A stretch of DNA of 64,000 bases. Origin: Winogradskya consettensis. Lineage in GTDB: Bacteria; Actinomycetota; Actinomycetes; Mycobacteriales; Micromonosporaceae. Under the pieces are notes generated by a model that searched no databases, was not told where the DNA came from, and saw only the letters and a program-made list of their open reading frames with translations. Numbering within the stretch: the stretch's first letter is position 1; each line of letters starts with the position of its first letter. Below, in pieces: positions 34,574 to 42,936 of the stretch. A program made the translations under genes and the position numbers. The stretch is taken from positions 62,001 through 126,000 of the forward strand of contig NZ_BOQP01000016.1 of assembly GCF_018332715.1 (NCBI RefSeq), read 5' to 3'.

Positions 34574-34737
34574 GGTGGTACCTCCCGGGGAGTCGACCTG
34601 CTCTCATCGTCGGGCGGCGCGAGCAAGAACGGCACACCGGCTGTGTGCCGATGGCGGCATTGGGTAAAAGGGGTGCTGGTTCTGCCCCTATAAGTGCGAC
34701 CTGCCCGTTCGGCAGCCGGGCGGCTTGCATGGTCTGC

Positions 34738-35775
34738 ATGCAAGCAACCTTCATGTACGGCGCCGGCGATGTCCGCGTCGAGAACGTTCCCGATTCCGTC
34801 GTCAAGCTGCCGACCGACGCCCTCGTGCGGGTGACCGCGTCGTGCATCTGCGGGTCCGACCTGTGGCCGTACGCCACCATGCCCCACGGTGCCGGTCCGG
34901 CGCGGATGGGTCATGAGTTCGTCGGCATCGTTGAGGACACCGGGTCGCAGGTGACCACTGTCAAGAAGGGTGACCTGGTCGTCGCGCCGTGGCTCATCTC
35001 CGACGGGACGTGCGAGTTCTGCAAGGAAGGTTTGTACGCGTCGTGCGTACACGGAAGCATGTGGGATCTGCAGCCTGACGAGGGCGGTCAGGCCGAGGCG
35101 GTCCGGGTTCCGTTCGCCGATGGGACGCTGGTCAGGATTCCGGCCGGAGCGGATCCGGCCCTGTTGCCGTCGCTTCTCACTCTCTCCGACGTGTTCGGGA
35201 CCGGGCACCACGCCGCGGTTTCCGGTGGTGTCACGGCCGGGAGCACGGTCGCGGTGATCGGGGACGGGGCGGTCGGGTTGCTGGCGGTGCTGTCCGCGAG
35301 GCGGCTGGGGGCTGAGCGGATCATTCTGATGGGGCGGCACAAGGCGCGTACCGATCTGGGGCGGGAGTTCGGTGCGACCGACGTCGTGGCCGATCGCGGG
35401 GCGGAGGGCATCGAGGCCGTGCGGGCTCTGACGGGCGGTCACGGCACGCCGATCGTTCTAGAAGCTGTGGGTACGCGCACCGCGTACGACCAGGCCGTCG
35501 GTGTTGTCCGCGGTGGCGGCACGATCAGCCGGGTCGGGGTGCCGCAGTACGAGGAGGCCCCGGTCGGCATCGGCAGTCTGTTCTTCCGCGGCGTCCGGCT
35601 GACGGGCGGCGCCGCGCCGACCCGGGCGTACATCGATGAGCTGTTGCCCGAGGTTCTCGACGGCAGCCTGCAGCCCGGCAAGGTCTTCGACGTCACCACG
35701 AACCTCGCGGGCGTCCCCGCCGGGTATCGCGACATGGCCGACCGCAAAAGCCTCAAAGTGCTCGTGGCCGGCTGA
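34738..35775 (+). CDS. Zinc-dependent alcohol dehydrogenase (MDR family)
   Basis: 345 residues. Catalytic zinc ligands C38 (CICGSD) and GHE (59-60); structural-zinc loop DGTCEFC has Asp in place of the first Cys. Rossmann motif GDGAVGLLAVL (~172-182). ATG 34738 begins the conserved MQATFMYGAGDVRVE. Downstream are an orphan RHH gene and an MmyB-type regulator; MmyB regulators commonly sit beside the dehydrogenase they control. Divergent from the unknown membrane protein. Substrate unknown. Confidence 0.85.
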   Translation: MQATFMYGAGDVRVENVPDSVVKLPTDALVRVTASCICGSDLWPYATMPHGAGPARMGHEFVGIVEDTGSQVTTVKKGDLVVAPWLISDGTCEFCKEGLYASCVHGSMWDLQPDEGGQAEAVRVPFADGTLVRIPAGADPALLPSLLTLSDVFGTGHHAAVSGGVTAGSTVAVIGDGAVGLLAVLSARRLGAERIILMGRHKARTDLGREFGATDVVADRGAEGIEAVRALTGGHGTPIVLEAVGTRTAYDQAVGVVRGGGTISRVGVPQYEEAPVGIGSLFFRGVRLTGGAAPTRAYIDELLPEVLDGSLQPGKVFDVTTNLAGVPAGYRDMADRKSLKVLVAG

Positions 35776-35816
35776 CGTCTCTTCCCGAATCGGTCACACC
35801 GGAATAGATTGCCGGC

Positions 35817-35978
35817 GTGACCGGTCGGAAATTGTCCATCTCGCTACCGGCCGACCTCGCCGAGGGCATCGCACACGTGCCTGTCGGCGAGGTTTCCGCC
35901 TTCATCGCTGATGCTGTGCGGCGCAAGCTGGCCGGGGATTCGATCCGGCCGCTGCTGCCCCCTGAGCCGAGGGGGTAG
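35817..35978 (+). CDS. Orphan ribbon-helix-helix (antitoxin-like) protein
   Basis: Only 53 residues, from GTG 35817 to TAG 35976-35978. RKLSISLPADLAEGIA is the basic beta-strand plus first helix of a CopG/ParD-type RHH fold, and VGEVSAFIADAVRRKLAGD the second helix. It begins 41 bp after the alcohol dehydrogenase stop. No toxin gene (PIN, RelE or Fic) follows; the next gene is an MmyB-type regulator, so it is either an orphan antitoxin or a small DNA-binding regulator. Confidence 0.7.
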   Translation: MTGRKLSISLPADLAEGIAHVPVGEVSAFIADAVRRKLAGDSIRPLLPPEPRG

Positions 35979-36023
35979 AAACGCGACCCCCTCGGCCGGG
36001 ACGGGACCTCGTACCGTGGAGGG

Positions 36024-36896
36024 GTGACGAAGAACGACACGCGGGCCGATGTCCGTGACTTTCTGGCCAGCCGGCGGGCGAGGCTCAGCCCGGCGCAGGT
36101 CGGGCTGCCCTCGGGCACCAGGCGCCGGGTTCCCGGGTTGCGCCGTGAGGAGGTGGCCGTCCTCGCGGGGGTGAGCACCGAGTGGTACACGCGGCTGGAG
36201 AAGGGGCATATCGCTGAGGTCTCCGACGAGGTCCTCAACGCGGTGGCCCGGGCGTTGCAGCTCGACGCCGAGGAGAAGACGTACCTCTCCGATCTTGCCC
36301 GGCTCGCGCGGCCGGCGGAGAAGGGGTGCCCGCGCCGGTCGCGGCCGGCCGAGTTGCCGCCGCAGGTGCAGTGGATGCTCGATGCGATGACGATGTCCCC
36401 GGCGTTCGTCACGAACGGGCGCTGGGATGTGCTGGCCAGCAACGCGCTCGGGCGTGCCCTCTACGCGCCCGTGCTGGGTGACGGGCAGAACATCGCGCGT
36501 TTTCACTTCCTCGACCCGGGCGCGCACGACTTCTACGCCGACTGGGAGACCGCGGCCACGACGATCGTCTCGCTGCTGCGCGCCGATGCCGGCCGTAACC
36601 CATGTGACCGGGACCTGCGGGCGCTCGTCGGCGAGCTGTCGACGGTCAGCCCCGAGTTTCGCACCCGGTGGGCCGCCCACGACATTCTGCTGCACAACCG
36701 GGGCACCAAGACGTTCCTGCACCCCGACGCCGGGGTGATCGAGCTGGCGTACTGCTCGCTGGAGCTTCCCACCGGCGACGGGAGCCAGCTGCTGACCACC
36801 TACACCGCCGAGCCGGGCTCCCCGTCGGAGGACAAGCTCAGGCTCCTGGCAAGCTGGACCGCGCCCGAGGTCAGGTCCGGGGGCCCGCGACGATGA
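36024..36896 (+). CDS. MmyB-type XRE-family transcriptional regulator
   Basis: 290 residues from GTG 36024 (GGAGG upstream). HTH region RRRVPGLRREEVAVLAGVSTEWYTRLEKG (~33-61) is diagnostic of MmyB-like regulators, followed by the PAS-like MmyB ligand domain (PAFVTNGRWDVLASNALGRALY ... DPGAHDFYADWE). Such proteins usually repress a neighbouring oxidoreductase, here probably the alcohol dehydrogenase. Confidence 0.87.
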   Translation: MTKNDTRADVRDFLASRRARLSPAQVGLPSGTRRRVPGLRREEVAVLAGVSTEWYTRLEKGHIAEVSDEVLNAVARALQLDAEEKTYLSDLARLARPAEKGCPRRSRPAELPPQVQWMLDAMTMSPAFVTNGRWDVLASNALGRALYAPVLGDGQNIARFHFLDPGAHDFYADWETAATTIVSLLRADAGRNPCDRDLRALVGELSTVSPEFRTRWAAHDILLHNRGTKTFLHPDAGVIELAYCSLELPTGDGSQLLTTYTAEPGSPSEDKLRLLASWTAPEVRSGGPRR

Positions 36897-36938
36897 GGAT
36901 GAGCCGACCCGGCGCACTGAGCGGCGGCAAGGTTCCCA

Positions 36939-37454
36939 TCACAACGCGGGGTGTTCGTTCTCCACAGCGTCCGGGGCCGGGACTCCCTCCGGGCTGATCA
37001 GCCGCCCGAACTCGGTTGCCAGCATCGAGCCCACGTGGCCCGCGGCGCTGAACGACCTGCTCTGCCCGTCGAGCGTGGTGACGGTGACGGTGACCACCCC
37101 GTCGCTCACCTCACTCTTCGCGGCGCTGACCTCGGCGGCGGCTATGGTCACCCGGTCGGTGCCCCGCCGGCGCGCCGCCGACCAGAGCAGCCACGCACCC
37201 GCCCCGCCGGCCCCGGCCACCAGCACGACCAGGGCGAGGATCCACATCACCGTGGGCAGCACCTGGATCTCGCGCGCGCCGGCATTGGCGCCCACGGCGG
37301 CCAGCCCGAACGCGCCGACGAGCGACCCGCCGCAGACCCGGGCCGCCCGCTGATGGGCCGCGGAGATCTCCCGGATCTCCACCGAGGCGTCGGTGAACTC
37401 CAGCGAGACGTTCGCCCCGGTGCCGGTGGAAACCCGCGTCAGTCTCATGGCCAT
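36939..37454 (-). CDS. Two-helix membrane protein of unknown function
   Basis: About 171 residues from the ATG complementing 37452-37454; a second ATG lies 6 bp in. DUF-like layout: N-terminal strands (ANVSLEFTDASVEIRE), two helices (VCGGSLVGAFGLAAVGANAG; VMWILALVVLVAGAGGAGAWLLW), then a soluble strand-rich tail ending in acidic residues. The longer upstream open frame is antisense to nothing annotated but has no coding character. Not recognised. Confidence 0.55.
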   Translation of the reverse strand: MAMRLTRVSTGTGANVSLEFTDASVEIREISAAHQRAARVCGGSLVGAFGLAAVGANAGAREIQVLPTVMWILALVVLVAGAGGAGAWLLWSAARRRGTDRVTIAAAEVSAAKSEVSDGVVTVTVTTLDGQSRSFSAAGHVGSMLATEFGRLISPEGVPAPDAVENEHPAL

Positions 37455-37476
37455 CAGGGTAGGCCCCGCCTGCGCA

Positions 37477-37776
37477 TCAGCTCGCGGGGCGGGTGACGAC
37501 GTAGAGGTCGAGAACCGCCGGCGGCTCCGCGACCCCGGGTCCTCCGGCCCGCACCCAGGCGGCGATGTCGTCGGCGACGAACTCGTCGTTGACCAGCCCG
37601 AGCCACACCGGCCTCCCGCCGGCCCTGCGCCCGGCGGCCGACGGCTGGACCACCACGACGGTGGCCTGCGAGCAGGCATCGAGGCAGCTGCTGGTGCGTA
37701 CCCCGGGGATTTCGGCGATCCGGTCCGGTTCACGGCAGAAGCTGCCCCGGCAGACGGTGACCGTGCACCGGCTCAC
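37477..37776 (-). CDS. Thioredoxin-like [2Fe-2S] ferredoxin protein
   Basis: 99 residues. Four cysteines in the shethna/NuoE-like arrangement: C9-x4-C14 (TVCRGSFC) and C31-x3-C35 (SCLDACSQA), predicted to bind one [2Fe-2S] cluster. GTG start set by a GTGA overlap with the DUF1801 gene, so the pair is co-translated. Electron partner unknown. Confidence 0.75.
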   Translation of the reverse strand: MSRCTVTVCRGSFCREPDRIAEIPGVRTSSCLDACSQATVVVVQPSAAGRRAGGRPVWLGLVNDEFVADDIAAWVRAGGPGVAEPPAVLDLYVVTRPAS

Positions 37777-38159
37777 CGGGTCAGCACCCAGCGCTCGACC
37801 AGCTCGACCACCTGCGCCCGCCGGGCCTCCACCGCGTCGAGATCGGGGAAATCGACGACCGCGCGGTCGGGTGAGGCCCAGGTCATCAGCCCCGTCGGAT
37901 CGTCGAACGCGAACCCGGCGGTGTCCGCCCTGACCTTCGCCCCGCGATGAAAGATCAGCTGCAGCCGTCCACGTGGCTGCAGCCGGAACGTCACCCGGTC
38001 CTCGCCGTCGTAGCAGAAACTCGGCGCGTTCCATTTCACATGCTCGGTGATGGCCGTGCCGGAAGCCAGGATCGCCTCCCGAAGCTGCAGCACCCCGTCC
38101 TTCAGCGGATGCTGCAACTCGGCCAGATACCGCTCAACCTCTGCGTCCGGAGTCCCCAT
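37773..38159 (-). CDS. DUF1801 (YdhG-like) domain protein
   Basis: 128 residues. ILASGTAITEHVKWNAPSFCYDGEDRVTFRLQPRGRLQLIFH spans the DUF1801 core (~30-71), with the conserved E-x-x-KWNAPSF. Small cytosolic protein of unresolved function; coupled to the ferredoxin-like gene downstream. Confidence 0.78.
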   Translation of the reverse strand: MGTPDAEVERYLAELQHPLKDGVLQLREAILASGTAITEHVKWNAPSFCYDGEDRVTFRLQPRGRLQLIFHRGAKVRADTAGFAFDDPTGLMTWASPDRAVVDFPDLDAVEARRAQVVELVERWVLTR

Positions 38160-38191
38160 CCAAGGATCCTAGGACACGGCCGCGCACCAGA

Positions 38192-38280
38192 GCCGGGAGA
38201 GCGGCGGGCGGCGGGGCCGGGAGAGCGGCGGGCGGCGGGGCCGGGAGAGCGGCGGGCGGCGGGGCCGGGAGAGCGGCGGG
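38192..38280. repeat. Intergenic 24-bp tandem repeat, 3.7 units
   Basis: Exact units (start GCCGGGAGAGCGGCGGGCGG) at 38192, 38216 and 38240, and a partial fourth at 38264, followed by degenerate GGTGGCGGG steps to ~38310. Located between the flavin monooxygenase stop and the DUF1801 start. Same 24-bp period as the repeats at 3369 and 6904, but an unrelated sequence. Confidence 0.92.
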
Positions 38281-38343
38281 TGGCAGGTGGCGGGTGGCGG
38301 GCCGGGACGCTGCGGGGTGGTGCGGCAGCGTCCCGGATGGGGG

Positions 38344-39537
38344 TCAGGACTGCGCGGTGGCGTAGCGGGCGTAGTCCGGGCCGTGGTTGCCGAGGTGGTC
38401 GGCCTGGAGGGTGCCGCGCCGGCCGGTGGCCTTGCGGTGGGCGATCTCCTGGCGGACCAGGGGGAGGACGTACTTGCCGTAGTCGATGGCGTCGGTGAGG
38501 GTGTCGTAGCCGCGGATCGAGACCAGGGAGGCGCCGCGGTCGACGTAGTCGAGGATGGCGGCGGCGACCGTCTCGGGGGAGCCGACCAGGGCGGTGGAGG
38601 CTCCGGCGGCGTTGGTTACCGCGGCGGTCTTGGTCCAGAGGGCTCGGTCGTAGAGCTCGGAGCGGTCGGCGAAGTTCAGGGCGCGCTGGGAGCCGACGTT
38701 CTGCGGGGCGGCGCCGCCGAGACGGGGTGCCTTGCGGTGGGTCTCGGCGACCTTCGCGACGTATTCGTGGGCCTTCTGCCAGGCCAGTTCGTCGGTCTCG
38801 GCGATGATCGGGCGGAAGGTCACCCAGATGCGGGGCAGGGTGGTGCGGCCGGCGGCGCGGGCGATGCCGTGGACGCGGTCGATCTCGCTGCGGAGGTCGT
38901 CCAGGGGTTCGCCCCAGAAGCTGAAGATGTCGGCCTTCGCGCCGCCGATCTCGAAAGCCTCGTCGGACTGGCCACCGATGGAGATCGGGATGGGGGATTC
39001 GTAGGGGGCGAAGCCGGGGCCGAAGCCGTCGAACTTGTAGAACTCGCCGTCGTGGTCGAACGGGGCCGGCTCGGTCCATGACCTGCGCAGGATGTCGATG
39101 TATTCCGAGGTGCGGGCGTAGCGCTTGTTCTTGGGGAGGTAGTCGCCCTGGCGGGCCTGTTCGGTGTCGCTGCCGCCGGAGATGAGGTGGACGACCGCGC
39201 GGCCCTCGGTCAGTTGGTCGAGCGTGGCGAGCTTCTGCGCGCCGACGGTCGGGAGCGTGGTGTTGGGGCGCAGGGCCACGATCGGCTTGATGCGTTCGGT
39301 GAGCGCGCCCACGGCGCTCGCCGTGACGAACGAGTCGGCGCTGCCCGAGCCGTACGGCAGCAGCGTGTAGTCGTAGCCGCCGTCTTCGAGCGCCTGCACG
39401 TACTTGCGGAAGTACGGCAGGTCGATGCCGCGGGACGGGACCGGGTTGAGCTCGGTGGACGGGTTCAGGTGCGAGAGGCTGATGAACTCGACGTCCGGGG
39501 CTGCGGTCTGCGGGATCGTCGGATCGAAGGACGTCAT
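38344..39537 (-). CDS. FMNH2-dependent LLM monooxygenase (SsuD-like)
   Basis: 397 residues, bacterial-luciferase fold. LLPYGSGSADSF, the RPNTTLPTVGAQKLATLDQLTEGRAVVHLISGG block (shown in part) and WTEPAPFDHDGEFYKFDGFGP match alkanesulfonate monooxygenases. These use FMNH2 and O2 to release sulfite from sulfonates. It lies 111 bp downstream of a peptide-type ABC operon but has its own promoter resembling that operon's. An FMN reductase gene at 45.6 kb could supply FMNH2. Substrate not proven; dibenzothiophene sulfone or amide cleavage are alternatives. Confidence 0.85.
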   Translation of the reverse strand: MTSFDPTIPQTAAPDVEFISLSHLNPSTELNPVPSRGIDLPYFRKYVQALEDGGYDYTLLPYGSGSADSFVTASAVGALTERIKPIVALRPNTTLPTVGAQKLATLDQLTEGRAVVHLISGGSDTEQARQGDYLPKNKRYARTSEYIDILRRSWTEPAPFDHDGEFYKFDGFGPGFAPYESPIPISIGGQSDEAFEIGGAKADIFSFWGEPLDDLRSEIDRVHGIARAAGRTTLPRIWVTFRPIIAETDELAWQKAHEYVAKVAETHRKAPRLGGAAPQNVGSQRALNFADRSELYDRALWTKTAAVTNAAGASTALVGSPETVAAAILDYVDRGASLVSIRGYDTLTDAIDYGKYVLPLVRQEIAHRKATGRRGTLQADHLGNHGPDYARYATAQS

Positions 39538-39575
39538 GGTGTTCCTCTCGGCAGCGCTACAAATCTCCTACAACA

Positions 39576-39617
39576 CCTACCAAACTAGTAGGCAATCTGG
39601 AGTGCTGTCCAAGGTTG
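39576..39617 (-). promoter_or_regulatory. Promoter/operator of the LLM monooxygenase gene
   Basis: An inverted repeat CCTAC-N7-GTAGG (39576-39592) lies 39 bp before the ATG. Upstream on the minus strand is CAACCTTGGACAGCA (complement of 39603-39617). The DUF1684/ABC operon start carries the same pair: CCTAT-N7-ATAGG and CAACCTTGGATAGCA. A common regulator, perhaps responding to sulfur supply, is inferred. Confidence 0.6.
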
Positions 39618-39648
39618 ATTGACGATCGATGCCGATAACGGACGCTTA

Positions 39649-40392
39649 TCAGAGGCGGGGGACGCTCTGCAGCAGGCGACGGGTGTACGGGTGGGAGGGC
39701 GAGCCCAGGATGGTGCTGGTAGGGCCCTGTTCGACGATGCGGCCGTGTTCGAGGACGGCGGTGTGGGAGCAGAGTTCGGCGACGACGCCGAGGTCGTGCG
39801 AGACCAGCAGGATCGTGAGGGCACGGTCGGCGCAGAGGGAGGCCAGGAGGTCGACGATGCGGACGCGGGTGGTCAGGTCGAGGGCGCTGACCGGTTCGTC
39901 GGCGAGCAGGACCCCGGGGTTGCAGACGATGGCGCGGGCGATCGCGATGCGTTGTCGTTGGCCGCCGGAGAATTCGTGAGGGTAGCGGGTGGTGGCGTCG
40001 GCGGGGAGGCCGACCGCGTCCAGTGCTGCCGCCACCCGGGCGGGGTCGGTGCCGAGGCCGAGACCCCGCAACGGCTCCGCGACGATGCGGCCGACGCGGT
40101 GGCGGGGATCCAGCGAGGAGTAAGGATCCTGGAACACCGCCTGGACCGCCCGGCGGTAGTCGCGCAGATTCCGGCGGGTGAGCGGGCTCCCCGCGTACTG
40201 AATGGTGCCGGTGGTGGGGGTGGTGAGTCCGAGCAGGAGCCGGAGCAGGGTGGTCTTGCCGGCGCCGGACTCACCGACCAGGGCGACATTGTCGCCGGCG
40301 TGCACGGCGAGGGACACGTCGGTGAGGGCCGGGGAGCCACCGCGGTAGGAGTACCCGACGTGGTCGGCTGAAAGGAGAGCAGGGGAGGTCAT
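39649..40392 (-). CDS. ABC importer ATPase (DppF type)
   Basis: 247 residues. Walker A GESGAGKTT (~40-48), signature FSGGQRQRI, Walker B VLLADEPVSALD, H-loop VSHDLG. Shorter than usual because the C-terminal Opp domain is minimal (HPYTRRLLQSVPRL). Last transporter gene of the operon, overlapping the preceding ATPase by 4 bp. Confidence 0.9.
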   Translation of the reverse strand: MTSPALLSADHVGYSYRGGSPALTDVSLAVHAGDNVALVGESGAGKTTLLRLLLGLTTPTTGTIQYAGSPLTRRNLRDYRRAVQAVFQDPYSSLDPRHRVGRIVAEPLRGLGLGTDPARVAAALDAVGLPADATTRYPHEFSGGQRQRIAIARAIVCNPGVLLADEPVSALDLTTRVRIVDLLASLCADRALTILLVSHDLGVVAELCSHTAVLEHGRIVEQGPTSTILGSPSHPYTRRLLQSVPRL

Positions 40393-41180
40393 GAGAGGTG
40401 CCTTCCCAGGGCGGCGTCGAAGCGGCGGGCGCTGTCGACGAGGGTGCGGGTGTACGGATGCGCGGGCCGGGCGAGCAGGTCGGCGATCGGTGCCGACTCG
40501 ACGATGCGGCCCTCGCGCAGCACATGGGTGTGGCGGGCGACGCGGGCAGCCACCGGCAGGTCGTGCGTGATGAACAGCAGCGCGGTGCCGTGCGTGTCGA
40601 CGAGCCGGTCGAGCAGGTCGAGGATCTCGGCCTGCACGGTGACGTCGAGCGCGGTGGTCGGCTCGTCGGCGACGAGCAGCTGCGGGCGGCAGGCGAGCGC
40701 CATCGCGATCGCGACCCGTTGACGCTGCCCGCCGGAGAGCTCGTGCGGGTAGGAGCGCGCGATCCGGTCGGTGTCGGTGAGCCTTACCTCGTCGAGTGCC
40801 GCGTGCACGGCGTCACGCAACGCGGTGCCACGCAGGCCCCGGAACCGGCGGATGGGCTCGGCGATCTGGCGGCCCGCGGGCATCAGGGGGTCCAGCGCGG
40901 TGAGCGGCTCCTGGAAGACGGTGGCGACGACCTTGCCGCGTACGCGGGTCCGCAGCTTTTCCGTCGCCCGGACCATGTAGGCATCGCCGAGCCGGATCTC
41001 GCCGGTGGCGGTCAGCCCCGGCGGGAGCAGTCCGATGACGGCGAGCGCGGTCAGGGACTTGCCGGAGCCGGACTCGCCGATCAGTCCGACGCGGTCGCCG
41101 GGTGCCACGCTGAACGACACGTCCTCGACCAGTGCCCGCCCTGCCTGGTCGCGGATGGTGAGACTGTCAACGGTCAGCAT
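40389..41180 (-). CDS. ABC importer ATPase (DppD type)
   Basis: 263 residues. Walker A GESGSGKSL (~35-43; Leu replaces the usual second Thr/Ser), signature LSGGQRQRV, Walker B LLVADEPTTALD, H-loop ITHDLP, and C-terminal HPYTRTLVDSARRF. Overlaps permease 2 by 14 bp and the next ATPase by 4 bp. Confidence 0.9.
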   Translation of the reverse strand: MLTVDSLTIRDQAGRALVEDVSFSVAPGDRVGLIGESGSGKSLTALAVIGLLPPGLTATGEIRLGDAYMVRATEKLRTRVRGKVVATVFQEPLTALDPLMPAGRQIAEPIRRFRGLRGTALRDAVHAALDEVRLTDTDRIARSYPHELSGGQRQRVAIAMALACRPQLLVADEPTTALDVTVQAEILDLLDRLVDTHGTALLFITHDLPVAARVARHTHVLREGRIVESAPIADLLARPAHPYTRTLVDSARRFDAALGRHLS

Positions 41181-41970
41181 CGGAGACCCCCAGGCGCAGG
41201 CCGTCGGCGGTGAGGTTCATGCCGATGACGAGGGTGACGAGGGCGAGGCCGGGGGCGATGGCGGCGACGGGGGAGGTCAGTACGGTGGCCTGGGCCTCGA
41301 ACAGCATCCGTCCCCAGGACGCGTTGGGCGGTGGCGTGCCGAGCCCCAGGTAGGACAGGCTCGCCTCGGCCAGCACCGCGAGCCCGGCCTGCAACGCCAG
41401 GTTGACCAGCAGCACGGGTGCGATGTTGGGCAGCACGTGGCTGAGCACGATGCGCGGCCAGGAGACCCCGGCGACCCGCGCGGCGGTGATGAAGTCGCGG
41501 CCGAGGACCTGTTTGACCAGGACCCGGACGAGCCGGGCGACGATCGCGGCCATGGCCAGCCCGATCGCGAGGATCGCGGTGCCGAGCGACGCGCCCGAGC
41601 CGGCGACGATCAGCATCGCCAGCAGCAGCGTGGGGAACGCGATCAGGATGTCGAGCACCACCGCGGCCGCGTCGTCGAGCCAGCGGGTCGCGAACCCGGC
41701 GAGCAGGCCCGCGCTCAGCCCGAGCACGCCGCCGACGGCGACCGCGCCCAGTGCCGTACCGAGGGCGATCCGGCCGCCGATCAGCAGCTGGGTGAGCAGG
41801 TCACGGCCCAGTTTGTCGGTGCCGAGCAGGTGGTCACCGCCCGGCGGCGCCAGCCGGCCGCCGGAGGTGTCGTCCGGAGCGAAAGGCAGCCACAGGTACG
41901 ACACGAGCACCGCCCCGGCGACGATGAGCACCAGGACGAGCCCGATGTAGAGGTGCAGTCGTTTACTCAT
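41167..41970 (-). CDS. ABC importer permease (DppC type)
   Basis: 267 residues, about six helices. GGDHLLGTDKLGRDLLTQLLIGGRIAL is the conserved DppC N-terminal region; EAA loop DFITAARVAGVSWPRIVLSHVLPN (~150-173); SLSYLGLGTPPPNASWG near the end. Coupled to both neighbours by overlaps. Confidence 0.9.
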   Translation of the reverse strand: MSKRLHLYIGLVLVLIVAGAVLVSYLWLPFAPDDTSGGRLAPPGGDHLLGTDKLGRDLLTQLLIGGRIALGTALGAVAVGGVLGLSAGLLAGFATRWLDDAAAVVLDILIAFPTLLLAMLIVAGSGASLGTAILAIGLAMAAIVARLVRVLVKQVLGRDFITAARVAGVSWPRIVLSHVLPNIAPVLLVNLALQAGLAVLAEASLSYLGLGTPPPNASWGRMLFEAQATVLTSPVAAIAPGLALVTLVIGMNLTADGLRLGVSDADR

Positions 41971-42923
41971 GACGCGCCCCGCTGCCGCAGCCGGGGGTCC
42001 ACGAGCCGCTGCGCAAGGTCGCCGAGGAAGCCGACGACGAGCACGGTGGCCGTGCTGACCAGCATGACGCCCTGCACCACCGGGTAGTCGTGCTGGCTGA
42101 TCCCGCGCACGAGCAGGCTGCCGAGGCCGGGCAGGGCGAAGACGCTCTCCACCACGACGGCGCCGAGGAACGTGGTGGCGAGTTCCATGGCCAGGACCGC
42201 GATCACGGGTACGGCGGCATTGCGCAACCCGTGCCGCCAGAACGCCTGCGCGGGGGAGGAGCCGAGCGCCCGTGCCGTACGCAGATAGTCGGCGCCGAGG
42301 ACACCCAGGGTGGCGCTCCGCACGTACCTGATCAGGGAGGCGGACATGACCAGCGCGACCGTCACGACCGGCAGGACCAGCGACTCGATCGCCGTGCCCG
42401 GGTCGCCCCAGCCGTCCGGCGGGAAGCCGCCCGCCGGGAGGATCCGCAGGCGCAGCGCGAACGCCGTGATGAGCAGCAGCCCCACCCAGAACGCGGGGAC
42501 CGCGATGCCGAGCTGGGCGACCGCGTTGAGCACCGGGCCGTACCAGCGGCCGGCGCGGGCCGCGGCGAGCACACCGACCGGCACCGCGATCAGCACCGCC
42601 AGCACGAACGCGGCCAGGGTCAGTGGCACGGTGACCGGGAGCCGGGCGGTGATCTCCGGGCCGACGGGCAGCGTACTGATCAAAGATTTGCCCAGGTCCA
42701 GCGTGACCACGTCGTGCAGCCAGGTCAGGAACTGCGCCGGGAGCGACGCGTCCGTGCCCAGCTCCCGCCGGGCGGCCTCGATCTGCTCCGGGGTCGCGCC
42801 CACCGGGAGCAGAGCGTTGGCCGGGTCGCCCGGCAGGAGCCGCAACAGCACGAACAGTGCCACCGCGGCGAGGACGAGCGACCCGATCAGGATCGCCGTC
42901 CGTCGCAGCAGGTAGGAGAGCAT
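41967..42923 (-). CDS. ABC importer permease (DppB type)
   Basis: 318 residues. FVLLRLLPGDPANALLPVGATPEQIEAARRELG (~24-56) and EAA loop YLRTARALGSSPAQAFWRHGLRNA (~225-248) identify OppB/DppB. 13 bp downstream of the binding-protein gene. Confidence 0.9.
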   Translation of the reverse strand: MLSYLLRRTAILIGSLVLAAVALFVLLRLLPGDPANALLPVGATPEQIEAARRELGTDASLPAQFLTWLHDVVTLDLGKSLISTLPVGPEITARLPVTVPLTLAAFVLAVLIAVPVGVLAAARAGRWYGPVLNAVAQLGIAVPAFWVGLLLITAFALRLRILPAGGFPPDGWGDPGTAIESLVLPVVTVALVMSASLIRYVRSATLGVLGADYLRTARALGSSPAQAFWRHGLRNAAVPVIAVLAMELATTFLGAVVVESVFALPGLGSLLVRGISQHDYPVVQGVMLVSTATVLVVGFLGDLAQRLVDPRLRQRGAS

Positions 42924-42936
42924 CAGATCAGGACCA

